Of a DNA stretch of 30,428 bases, positions 22,784 to 30,349 are shown piece after piece. Each line of letters starts with the position of its first letter. Position 1 is the stretch's first letter. This DNA is from Bacteroides sp. CAG:443 (lineage in GTDB: Bacteria; Bacteroidota; Bacteroidia; Bacteroidales; Bacteroidaceae): the NCBI GenBank assembly GCA_000432735.1, contig FR887836.1, positions 1-30,428 on the forward strand. Direction: 5' to 3'. The position numbers and the translations under genes were made by a program. Below the pieces are notes generated by a model. It searched no databases. It was given only the letters and a program-made list of their open reading frames with translations, and had not been told where the DNA came from.

Positions 22784-23932
22784 TTAATAGAATTTTTCTG
22801 TCGAAAAAGCGATGTGTGCAGGAATGTCGCCGGTACGGACTTTCCACTGGAACTTGCCTGCCGGCGAAAAACAGTAGAGATATCCCGGAGTGACATAGTT
22901 CGTGGCATCGCATACATATATTTCCTTGGTTTCCGGATTGACGGCAAGTCCGTAGGGCAATGTGATTTCCTTTTCCGTTCCGTCAGTTATGAAGCTGTGT
23001 GATACGATTTCCTGTTTTTCCGTATCGTAGACAGCATACGAAATCTGGTTCTTCCCTGTGTTGTAGTTCCATTCGGTGCTGATGGTGTACAGCCGGTTAT
23101 CGTCCATGCACATTTCGCTGGCGGCGATACCCAGCTTGCCGGTTACTTTTTCCGTATGAGAGTCGATGACATAGATGTCAGATCCTACACCGTAATAATC
23201 TCCGCGTGAGCTGACATAAATCCGTCCCTGCTTGTCTATTTCCATTCGGTGCAGATTGATAGCCACATCAATCGTGTTGACTACCTGAAACGATTGTAGA
23301 TCGACTACCGAAACCGTACGGTCGTAATTGGGGAAACGATATCCACCGGAATTTGCCACATACAGCCGTCCGTTGTTGATAACCATCTCTTCCGGTTGAT
23401 AGCCAACCACTACTTCCCGTGTAATCTGAAGTGTTTCGAGGTCTATTTCCACTACTTTTCCCGGGCGTGCGTTCGGATCTATCTGTACCGGACCGGCATA
23501 CGAGCTGACATACGCCTTGTCGCCGTTGAAAACAATGTAGCGGCAGTTAGGAATAGTCACGCTGCCGATATGCTCTGCCGTGTGCACATTCATCACCTCC
23601 ACAAAGTTGGAACAGTTCACTACGACATACAGCCGGTTGCCGTAAATGCCGATATCGTTGCCCACATCCCCAAGCTCCTTCACCACATCAGGGTTCCGTT
23701 CCGGATAAATATTGCGGAAATAACTTCCTGTACGTGCGTCAAAATGATCGATTGTACACTTGTTGCTTCCCATATTCCCTTCGTTGACAAGAAAGAATCC
23801 TTCTACAGACTGCGGGTCCGAAGGCATGGTGACATATTCCACTTCCGAACGAATCATCGGAAGTTCCTGACGGCATCCGCTCAGGAAGCATAAAATCAGG
23901 CAAACGGTCAGGTAAAAACGATAGTTGTTCAT
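22784..23932 (-). CDS. btuG: BtuG-like cobalamin-capture lipoprotein
   Basis: The 382-residue protein carries a lipobox (FLSGC, C20) and a YncE-like propeller made of repeats such as NRLYVVVNCSNFVEVMNV, DKAYVSSYAGPV and GRLYVANSGGYRFPNYDRT. This is the layout of BtuG, a surface lipoprotein of Bacteroides thetaiotaomicron that binds vitamin B12 very tightly and sits on top of BtuB. It starts 11 bp after the receptor gene, the usual btuB-btuG pairing. Assignment rests on fold type, pairing with a BtuB-like receptor and the upstream cobalamin riboswitch; no ligand residues were checked. Confidence 0.87.
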   Translation of the reverse strand: MNNYRFYLTVCLILCFLSGCRQELPMIRSEVEYVTMPSDPQSVEGFFLVNEGNMGSNKCTIDHFDARTGSYFRNIYPERNPDVVKELGDVGNDIGIYGNRLYVVVNCSNFVEVMNVHTAEHIGSVTIPNCRYIVFNGDKAYVSSYAGPVQIDPNARPGKVVEIDLETLQITREVVVGYQPEEMVINNGRLYVANSGGYRFPNYDRTVSVVDLQSFQVVNTIDVAINLHRMEIDKQGRIYVSSRGDYYGVGSDIYVIDSHTEKVTGKLGIAASEMCMDDNRLYTISTEWNYNTGKNQISYAVYDTEKQEIVSHSFITDGTEKEITLPYGLAVNPETKEIYVCDATNYVTPGYLYCFSPAGKFQWKVRTGDIPAHIAFSTEKFY

Positions 23933-23943
23933 GGTCCGAATGA

Positions 23944-25950
23944 TTAAAAGTTATATTGGGCAATCAGCTTGAAGTTGGTGCCGGGCATCGGATAGCAGAT
24001 CACCACCTCGTACTGCTGGTTCAATAAATTGTTTACTTCCAGCGTCAGCTTCAGGTCTCCCTTCCACACCTTCAGTCCTTTGGAAACCGAAAAGTCGCTG
24101 GTATACCACGGCAACTGGTAATTATAAGGGATATTGGCCTGCGAAGAATAACGTTCTCCGGTATAGATAAAGCTGTAATTTGCCTCCCACGAGCGCCATT
24201 GCAGGTTCACCACGGCCGAACCGCTGTGCCAGGGGATGTACGGAATCTGTCCTCCGTAAAACTCACTTTTGGGGTCGGTAAAGTCTTGTGCCCGCTGGTA
24301 CGTATAATTGATCCGGTTGCTTACCGTCAGGTCACGCCCGATCTTCCAGCCGGTCTGAAGCGCCACGTCCACCCCTCTGATTTCCACATTGCCCAGATTG
24401 ACCATCGTCCAGCGGAAGAAATTCGACGTAGGAGTGGCCACGATTTTATTCTCCACCTCGTTGTAGTACACATCCGTCTGTACTTCCAGCGAGCGCAGCC
24501 ACGTACTGTTGAAGGTACGGCTGTACGTAAATCCTAAGTCGTACTGCGTAGTGAACTCAGGTTCCAGGTTGATATTTCCGATGAACGTATAATACAGGTC
24601 GTTCAGTGTAGGCATGCGGAAGATCCGTTTGTAGAAACCTCTCAGGTTGAGGCCGCTTTGCGGGAAAGGCCTCCACGACACGAAAAACGAAGGAGTAAGC
24701 TTCTGCTTGTCGGGAGCAGGCGTGCCCGAGCTCGTATCGTGTACAAACGTTTTGAGCAGACTTGCCTGAAGTTCCACCTGCTTGAAGCGCATAGCCGTAG
24801 CGATGGAGGCCAGCAGCGTATGCCGGCGCGGATACACAAAGTCGCGCAAGTCGGCATTCAGCAGGTTGAACTGATAATCTGCCGAAAAGCTTGCCTCCCA
24901 CCACGGAAACAAATTAAAGCGGTTGGCTACCGATGTGTATACTTCCTGCTGGTAATAATGGTTGTTGACATACATCAGCGACTCGTCTTTCTTGGGGTCG
25001 GCCAGATAATGCAGGTAGTCGTATGCATATTTCGCATTGGCAAGCAGGCTGTACCACTGTGTAAAGTCCTTCTTGAATGTACCCTGAGTAAAGAAATTCG
25101 TATCCCATTGGCGATCCTCGTGCGAGAACTTGTTGCGGACGATTGCCCCCGGATATCCACGTTCCGAGTTGTACAGGTAAGCCTTCGCCTTCCAGTATCC
25201 CTGCTTGAGCTGTCCGAACAGCCCTCCTTCCACACGCAAGGCATTCAGGTCGCCGTTCTGCCGTACCGCCGTCGTATCATATCCCTCCTGCATGCGGTAA
25301 GTAAACTTGTATTTTCCCGACGAGTGAAGATACTCGGCACTGAACGAACTGCTGATTCGTTGTCCGAGCTTTTGCTCCCACAGAACGGAAGGATTTGCCA
25401 CACCAAACGAGCCCGTCTTGAACGAAGCCCTTACGTTATACTTCTTTCCTTCCTCGAACTGAGGCGTCCGTGTCTGCAAATAGATGGAGCCCGACGAGCC
25501 GAAATCCTTTGCCGGCTGGAAAATGGCACTCTTCTGTCCGTTGTACAGCGTGACAGACTCCATGTTGTCGAGCGAGAATCTTCCCAAATCGACCGTACCG
25601 TTTTGTGCGTTTCCCAGCTCGATGCCGTCGTAGAACACACCTACATGGTTGGTTCCCATACTCCGGATATTCACCGTTTTCAGTCCCCCTACTCCTCCGT
25701 AGTCCTTGATCTGTATGCCGGAAAAATAGCGCAAGGCATCGGCCACGTTGTGCGAGCTGAGCTGATGTAGCTGCTTGCCCGATAATTCCTGTACCGGAAA
25801 AATCTCTTTCTGTACGGCACGCGCTGTCACAACAACCTCGTTCAGATGTTGAAGGCTGTCCAACTTGTTTTGTGCATGTACCGGTACACAAATGTTTATA
25901 CCCCACACCAGCAGGGTAAACATTACCGCATAGTAAAGTCTATTAAGCAT
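23944..25950 (-). CDS. btuB: TonB-dependent cobalamin receptor BtuB
   Basis: The 668-residue outer-membrane receptor has a signal peptide ending VHAQ (residue 27), a TonB box-like NEVVVTARA (37-45), a plug domain (about 50-150) with the conserved NVADALRYFSGIQIKDYGG and NIRSMG segments, and a 22-strand type barrel ending in a terminal Phe (KLIAQYNF). It lacks the N-terminal carboxypeptidase-like domain of SusC proteins. Its size matches BtuB. The cobalamin riboswitch 53 bp upstream and the adjacent btuG-like gene support vitamin B12 or another cobamide as substrate. The ABC importer genes btuFCD are not in this operon. The gene is noticeably more GC-rich than its neighbours. Confidence 0.93.
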   Translation of the reverse strand: MLNRLYYAVMFTLLVWGINICVPVHAQNKLDSLQHLNEVVVTARAVQKEIFPVQELSGKQLHQLSSHNVADALRYFSGIQIKDYGGVGGLKTVNIRSMGTNHVGVFYDGIELGNAQNGTVDLGRFSLDNMESVTLYNGQKSAIFQPAKDFGSSGSIYLQTRTPQFEEGKKYNVRASFKTGSFGVANPSVLWEQKLGQRISSSFSAEYLHSSGKYKFTYRMQEGYDTTAVRQNGDLNALRVEGGLFGQLKQGYWKAKAYLYNSERGYPGAIVRNKFSHEDRQWDTNFFTQGTFKKDFTQWYSLLANAKYAYDYLHYLADPKKDESLMYVNNHYYQQEVYTSVANRFNLFPWWEASFSADYQFNLLNADLRDFVYPRRHTLLASIATAMRFKQVELQASLLKTFVHDTSSGTPAPDKQKLTPSFFVSWRPFPQSGLNLRGFYKRIFRMPTLNDLYYTFIGNINLEPEFTTQYDLGFTYSRTFNSTWLRSLEVQTDVYYNEVENKIVATPTSNFFRWTMVNLGNVEIRGVDVALQTGWKIGRDLTVSNRINYTYQRAQDFTDPKSEFYGGQIPYIPWHSGSAVVNLQWRSWEANYSFIYTGERYSSQANIPYNYQLPWYTSDFSVSKGLKVWKGDLKLTLEVNNLLNQQYEVVICYPMPGTNFKLIAQYNF

Positions 25951-26002
25951 TATGTAAAACGTTCAACCGTCCTATCCCACGAGTTCGGTTAATTAATAAA
26001 AA

Positions 26003-26176
26003 CGATGGCAGGTCTTCTGACTGACTCACACGCTTTGACACCTTCCCGGTTTTATCCAGTGGCAATGAGTAATTGTCAACGTGCTTGATGAGCTTCACAG
26101 CAGCGGGACTGTTCGGGACTTTCACCCGATTCCCTTTTAATCCGTCGGGTCGAACCAACCTTCCGGAACCAATCGG
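26003..26176 (-). promoter_or_regulatory. Cobalamin riboswitch
   Basis: On the minus strand the B12 box GCCACTG...CCGGGAAGG lies at 26063-26041, with the conserved AAAAGGGAA core, the CCCGCTGCTGTGAAGC segment and the terminal AGTCAGAAGACCTGCC all in the expected order. CGAT near 26175 can pair with ATCG near 26003 to close helix P1. B12 binding should reduce expression of the five downstream genes. In the 50 nt after the aptamer, AACCG and CGGTT can enclose a G-rich GGGATAGGA segment upstream of the btuB start, which suggests translational control rather than a terminator. Confidence 0.95.
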
Positions 26177-26179
26177 TGG

Positions 26180-26187
26180 CAAAGATA
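26180..26187 (-). promoter_or_regulatory. -7 box of cobalamin operon
   Basis: On the minus strand TATCTTTG fits TAnnTTTG exactly. Transcription would start about 5-7 nt later, almost at the first base of the riboswitch closing helix. The -33 element is not obvious. Confidence 0.65.
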
Positions 26188-26358
26188 GTTTATTTTTTCT
26201 GAATTTTAATACAGTTTTGCTATTTAAGAAATGGTTTTTGTATACTCCTTTCGTTCAGGAGTTTCATGAAATATCAAAAAAAAGAAACAGGAAAAAGAGG
26301 AAGTTCGGGCAGGAAGATGCAGAGAGCCTGTCTGATTCGTGCTGACGTTTTTTTATTT

Positions 26359-26389
26359 TTTGTACAAAAAATAAAAACGTTTGTACAAA
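26359..26389. repeat. Two TTTGTACAAA palindromes 21 bp apart
   Basis: Perfect copies lie at 26359-26368 and 26380-26389, with the same 21-bp step as the array at 11047-11098. They are 50-80 bp upstream of the -7 box of the flavin reductase-like gene, outside the core promoter, and also behind the promoter of the divergent cobalamin operon. Confidence 0.75.
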
Positions 26390-26438
26390 TTTTCAGCGAC
26401 TTCTGAAAGCGTTTTTCTCAGGGTACCGATAATTTTAG

Positions 26439-26446
26439 TAGTTTTG
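26439..26446 (+). promoter_or_regulatory. -7 box for flavin reductase-like gene
   Basis: TAGTTTTG fits TAnnTTTG and lies 30 bp before the start codon. No TTTG is present at -33. Confidence 0.5.
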
Positions 26447-26475
26447 CCCTGATGAACCATTAAATATATGCATGT

Positions 26476-26985
26476 ATGAAAGAAATAAATGTATCGGAAC
26501 TGAAAGATAACATGTTCGACGCTATCAGCAAGGAATGGATGCTGGTAACGGCCGGAACACAGGAAAAGTTTAACATGATGACGGCAAGCTGGGGCGGAAC
26601 CGGTGTTTTGTGGGCAAAGCCTGTAGCCTTTATTTTCATCCGTCCCGAGCGTTATACCTACCAGTTTATTGAAGAGGGAGAAACGCTTACTCTGTCTTTC
26701 TTAGGCGAAGAGCATAAAGATATACATAAAATCTGCGGTTCCAAGTCGGGACGCGACATCGACAAGGTAGCGGCTACCGGACTGAAGCCTTTTGCCACTC
26801 CCGGAGGAAACATTGCCTACGAGCAGGCACGTATGGTACTGGAATGCAGAAAACTGTATGCCGATATGATAAAGCCCGAGCAGTTTATCGATGCCTCACT
26901 GGTAAGCCGCTGGTACGGTGAAGGACATGGCGGATTCCATAAAATGTATGTCGTAGAGATAGAACATGTATGGGTGAAAGAGTGA
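26476..26985 (+). CDS. Flavin reductase-like FMN-binding protein
   Basis: The 169-residue protein fits the flavin reductase-like split-barrel family, which binds FMN and transfers electrons from NAD(P)H or a protein donor. The segment FNMMTASWGGTGVLWAKP (32-49) is the usual FMN phosphate and isoalloxazine region, followed by the strand VAFIFIRPERYTYQFIEEGE and later LSFLGEEHKDIHKICGSKSGRD. No partner oxygenase or redox gene is adjacent, so the role is unknown. Its stop codon overlaps a GAGCAT/ATGCTC palindrome (26984-26996) that fills the 12-bp gap to the convergent regulator gene. A pair of phased TTTGTACAAA palindromes lies upstream. Confidence 0.88.
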   Translation: MKEINVSELKDNMFDAISKEWMLVTAGTQEKFNMMTASWGGTGVLWAKPVAFIFIRPERYTYQFIEEGETLTLSFLGEEHKDIHKICGSKSGRDIDKVAATGLKPFATPGGNIAYEQARMVLECRKLYADMIKPEQFIDASLVSRWYGEGHGGFHKMYVVEIEHVWVKE

Positions 26986-26997
26986 GCATAATGCTCG

Positions 26998-28734
26998 TCA
27001 GAATTCCATGATAAACTCATCCAGCGAATCGTTTTCGTCCATACCCATCTTGTCGTGTTTGAGGCGGTTTTTCCGTTTCTTCAAGGCGACCTTGCTGGTG
27101 TCGAGCAGGTAAAGCATGTTGCTGTTTGAGATACCGATTTTGATAAGGCAGCAAAGCGAGATGTCCGCCTTTGTCAGTGTCGGGAATTTTTTCCAAAGCC
27201 GGTCGGTAAAGTTGTTGTAGCAGATGTTTATAACTTCCGCCAGATTGTCCTGTTCCTCGTCGGAGAGCACTACCGACCGGCTTTGTATTTTATCCTGCTG
27301 GCTCATTTTATTGAGCTGTTCCATTTTTCTGATGATTTCGCTGTGGCGCAGGATTTCCTTTCTCATGGCAGCCTCCTTTGAAGAGTATTCGCTCCTCATC
27401 TTTTCCCTTTGTGAAAGTTCTTTGTCCAGAGCTGTTTCCTTTTCGATAATTTTTTCCTGTGCAGCATGCAGGTCGATGGTTTTTTCTTGCAGTTGCAGCC
27501 TCATTTCCTTCATCAGGTCGTCTTTTGATCGCATCTGTTCTGCCAGTTTACGCTTCTCTTCCCTGCGTTTATAGAAGAATATGACAGCTACGGTCAGTAC
27601 CGCCATGCAGATGGCTATCAGTGATATATACAGTCTTTGCCGTTTGATTTTCAGCAGCTTGTTTTCACTCTGAATCAAGGAGTAGTCGTATTTGTGCTGG
27701 AGGTTTACTACTTTAGACTCCAGCCTTTTTTGATAGATGGTATCCAGCAGTTCGGCATACCGCTTGCTGTATTCCAGCGCTTTGGGAAGATTTTTTATTT
27801 TTTCTTCGTATATACTCCAGTTTAAATAATGAGTCGCTTTGAAATATGGATCATAATCTCTCGTATCTTTGCTTAAATAGAAGTGTGCCGAATCGTATTG
27901 GTTCATCTCCAGCAAGATTTCTCCCTTGTTATTCCATAACGGATATAGCTCGGTGGAATCCTTTGCGAGCGATAAACTGCGGTTTACCAGTTCCAGTGCC
28001 CGTTTGTAATCTTTTTTTTCTCTTGCCGTTAAAGATAAACAATTTAATAGGTAGTTATAATATGTCATTTTTGAAGATGTAGATAATTTTAATCCCATAT
28101 TAAACAGACTGTCTGCGCAATCATATTTTCCTGTTAACAGACAGCACCATCCCCATTGTCCATATAAATCAATTTGTTTTAAGGTATCTTTCAGTAAAAT
28201 AGCATATTTATTTGCCGTTTGATATTTTTCGATTCCTTTATTCTCGGCATCTTCATCGCTTAGTAAATTAGCCCAGTGTAAATTGAGCAGGAACTTGAAT
28301 TGATTGTTTTCTATATTCCGGCTTGCTATATTCGCCTGCTGGAAATACGAGAGTGCTTTTTCCTTTTCATCCGAATCCCTGTAATACTGTGCCAAATAGA
28401 AAAGTGTCCATGCCTTGTGCAGGGAGTCGCTGCTTGTCCGGTAGTATGCTTCCGCTATCCGGAGTAGTGAATCGCTTTTCACCGGAATGTAGTTTTTATA
28501 TTGTGCCTGTGTGAATAGCAGTGCATGGAGTGCCTGTTCCTCTTTACGTAATTGCGAAATGGATGGCATGTGTTGTAGTATCTTCCAGGCACTGTCGGGT
28601 CTTTCATACATCAGTTGCTCAATCTGCAACAGTGAAGCATTTATCTGGTGTGTCCTTTTCTGGTAAATGCCGAGTGAAAGGGCGGCTGCGGTTGCTGCTA
28701 TGGTGACAATGATGATGAGTGTTTTATTTTTCAT
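26998..28734 (-). CDS. Transmembrane TPR regulator with C-terminal HTH
   Basis: The 578-residue protein has an N-terminal membrane segment (5-23) and a helical repeat region (about 30-340) with TPR-like units such as KAWTLFYLAQYYRDSDEKEK and KDYKRALELVNRSLSLA. A second membrane helix (368-387) is followed by a long coiled coil rich in K/E/Q (392-480) and a C-terminal segment KFPTLTKADISLCCLIKIGI through KKRKNRL (517-557) resembling a LuxR-like helix-turn-helix. I infer that the TPRs face the periplasm and the HTH the cytoplasm, a one-piece membrane-bound transcription regulator common in Bacteroides. It is divergent from the DUF3244 gene, its likely target. A palindrome overlapping its -7 box suggests autoregulation. 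Confidence 0.85.
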   Translation of the reverse strand: MKNKTLIIIVTIAATAAALSLGIYQKRTHQINASLLQIEQLMYERPDSAWKILQHMPSISQLRKEEQALHALLFTQAQYKNYIPVKSDSLLRIAEAYYRTSSDSLHKAWTLFYLAQYYRDSDEKEKALSYFQQANIASRNIENNQFKFLLNLHWANLLSDEDAENKGIEKYQTANKYAILLKDTLKQIDLYGQWGWCCLLTGKYDCADSLFNMGLKLSTSSKMTYYNYLLNCLSLTAREKKDYKRALELVNRSLSLAKDSTELYPLWNNKGEILLEMNQYDSAHFYLSKDTRDYDPYFKATHYLNWSIYEEKIKNLPKALEYSKRYAELLDTIYQKRLESKVVNLQHKYDYSLIQSENKLLKIKRQRLYISLIAICMAVLTVAVIFFYKRREEKRKLAEQMRSKDDLMKEMRLQLQEKTIDLHAAQEKIIEKETALDKELSQREKMRSEYSSKEAAMRKEILRHSEIIRKMEQLNKMSQQDKIQSRSVVLSDEEQDNLAEVINICYNNFTDRLWKKFPTLTKADISLCCLIKIGISNSNMLYLLDTSKVALKKRKNRLKHDKMGMDENDSLDEFIMEF

Positions 28735-28742
28735 ACAGAATG

Positions 28743-28761
28743 TTTGTAAGACTATTACAAA
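28743..28761. promoter_or_regulatory. Palindrome at the regulator promoter
   Basis: TTTGTAA (28743-28749) and TTACAAA (28755-28761) are perfect inverted 7-bp arms around 5 bp. The right arm overlaps the minus-strand -7 box TATATTTG (28765-28758) of the regulator gene, whose start codon is 9 bp further on. It could be an operator or a small hairpin in the leader. Confidence 0.45.
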
Positions 28762-28845
28762 TATAAATAATTTGATTGTTTTATCGGTGAATTGCTAATA
28801 GATTATTCGGGGGATAATAGTGGGATAAACTGCCTGCTGTTTTAT

Positions 28846-28923
28846 TATGTCTACCTTTTTTCTTTATTAATTTTTATATTCCATTTATTATCAATGTGTT
28901 ATGATTTTGTATATGTCTACCTT
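28846..28923 (+). promoter_or_regulatory. 12-bp direct repeats upstream of DUF3244 promoter
   Basis: TATGTCTACCTT occurs at 28846-28857 and again, identically, at 28912-28923. The second copy ends 16 bp before the -33 element. Further upstream GGGATAA is repeated at 28811-28817 and 28822-28828, one helical turn apart. These are candidate binding sites for the divergent HTH regulator. Confidence 0.45.
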
Positions 28924-28939
28924 GTGTCACCCTCTTTTC

Positions 28940-28971
28940 TTTGTATGGTGCTTGAATCTGCTGTACCTTTG
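28940..28971 (+). promoter_or_regulatory. Promoter of the DUF3244 gene
   Basis: TTTG (28940-28943), a 20-bp spacer and TACCTTTG (28964-28971) match the Bacteroidetes promoter at both elements. The start codon is 23-29 bp downstream. Confidence 0.8.
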
Positions 28972-28994
28972 TAATAGCGAAAATCAATAATTTA

Positions 28995-29348
28995 ATGTTT
29001 ATGAAAAAGATATTTTTATTGTTTATGGGTTTAGTTCTTTTTTCAGACTATGCTTTTGCAGATAAAAACATAGAATTGAAAACCAATGAATCTCCAGTTT
29101 CTGTTTCTCAAAATCAGATTCCTATTAATGCGACACAATCTTCTACGGCTATTGATATTTTATTTTTGAAAGGGGCTGTATATAAGGTTATCGTTACTGG
29201 TGCAGAGGGTATAGTCTATCAAAATGAGATTACAGTTAAGACATTCGATACTGTAATAATAGATATATCCCAATATAAATCGGGGAATTATAATATTTAT
29301 TTCTATGATAAAGAGGGAAATGAAATTACCGGAGATTTTGTATTGTGA
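28995..29348 (+). CDS. Secreted DUF3244 protein
   Basis: The 117-residue product starts at 28995 or, more typically, at the ATGAAAAAG at 29001 (residue 3). A signal peptide ends near DYAFA/D (residue 22). The mature part of about 95 residues is all-beta in pattern (AIDILFLKGAVYKVIVTGAE, then GIVYQNEITV and SGNYNIYFYDKEGNEITGDF), matching the DUF3244 family of small Bacteroides proteins, thought to have an Ig-like sandwich. Function is unknown. It has a perfect promoter, no lipobox, and is followed 38 bp later by a lipoprotein gene, so the two are probably co-transcribed. Codon use is strongly AT-biased. Confidence 0.8.
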   Translation: MFMKKIFLLFMGLVLFSDYAFADKNIELKTNESPVSVSQNQIPINATQSSTAIDILFLKGAVYKVIVTGAEGIVYQNEITVKTFDTVIIDISQYKSGNYNIYFYDKEGNEITGDFVL

Positions 29349-29386
29349 TTGTTTATTGTTAATTGTTATCTTAAATATAATTATTT

Positions 29387-30349
29387 ATGAAAAGATTATT
29401 TTTTTTGATAGTTAGTTGTTTATTCTTTTTTGCTTGTTCAAATGAAAAAGATTCTGTTTTGGAACCAAAAGTGGATGATTTATCTGTTGTTGAAGAACTG
29501 AATACTTTGAGTGAATTTAATGATTCTATTTTAAAAATTAAGCCTGAAAGTAGAGGTATTTTGGGACGGTTTATTGCTATAATAAGTGCAGATGCCATTG
29601 GTGCTTATACAGGTTTTAAAGCTTCTGTTGGGGCTGCAGCTCTAATAACAGCTATGACTGGGGGAGTAGCTGGACCTGTCACGGGGGCTGCTGTATTGAC
29701 TTCTACAGGGGTTATATCTGCTGGAGCTTCATATTCTGCATATTGTGGATGTTCAATGGTTATGCCTTATTTAGATGTATTAGAATCTTATAAAGAAACT
29801 GTTATAATAAATTCTTCTGTGATGAAGAATGATGACATCCAACCGTTAGAAAGGATATTAAATGAAGATGAATGTCATACTATTTCATTATTACATGATT
29901 CTATAGTTGGCATAGCTTTAAATGCTTCAACAAATTATTCCTCTAGAGGTGTTTATGATCCAATAGATGATTTAGGTACTGATGTTAAGCATATTGATAA
30001 TTATAATAGCTATGGAATTCCTTTAATAACTGATAACATACAGTTAGATTTAATCAATCAAATAGATAGTACTTTAATAGATTTATATCGAAGTAATGAT
30101 TATGAAAAGGTATTAAGTAATTTTGTAGAAAAAGGCATTGTTTCAATAGATAGTGAGAGAATAATGGATTTATTCTTTCAAGCTGTAAATGGATATGTTG
30201 TTAATGAACAGGATTTAGAGGTTATATTGTATGAATATAGAAAGGTTGTGTCTGATTCACCTAATTTAACTTTAGAAGATAAAAACTCCTTATTAATAGC
30301 ATTTGCTATTATGCAAAGTAGTTTTAATTATTGGCAAACTAAAATTTAA
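29387..30349 (+). CDS. Lipoprotein with Gly/Ala-rich hydrophobic segment, unknown function
   Basis: I do not recognise this 320-residue protein. It begins with a lipoprotein signal (LFFFAC, C17). After an acidic linker comes a Gly/Ala/Ser/Thr-rich hydrophobic stretch (about 63-125) with SVGAAALITAMTGGVAGPVT and TGVISAGASYSAYCGCS, including C120 and C122. It could form a glycine-zipper-like helical hairpin in a membrane. Residues 150-320 are acidic and mostly helical with no motif I know. The gene is visibly AT-rich, which could mean horizontal transfer. It probably shares the promoter of the DUF3244 gene. Possible roles include a surface-exclusion-like protein, a membrane-active toxin or its partner; none is supported directly. 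Confidence 0.8.
   Translation: MKRLFFLIVSCLFFFACSNEKDSVLEPKVDDLSVVEELNTLSEFNDSILKIKPESRGILGRFIAIISADAIGAYTGFKASVGAAALITAMTGGVAGPVTGAAVLTSTGVISAGASYSAYCGCSMVMPYLDVLESYKETVIINSSVMKNDDIQPLERILNEDECHTISLLHDSIVGIALNASTNYSSRGVYDPIDDLGTDVKHIDNYNSYGIPLITDNIQLDLINQIDSTLIDLYRSNDYEKVLSNFVEKGIVSIDSERIMDLFFQAVNGYVVNEQDLEVILYEYRKVVSDSPNLTLEDKNSLLIAFAIMQSSFNYWQTKI

Noticed and set aside
24658..25770. 370-codon plus-strand frame inside btuB
   Set aside because: It is antisense to a clear TonB-dependent receptor and shows no domain; long antisense frames are expected in this GC-richer gene.
25943..26345. Short frames across the cobalamin riboswitch on both strands
   Set aside because: They read through conserved riboswitch sequence and have no coding character.
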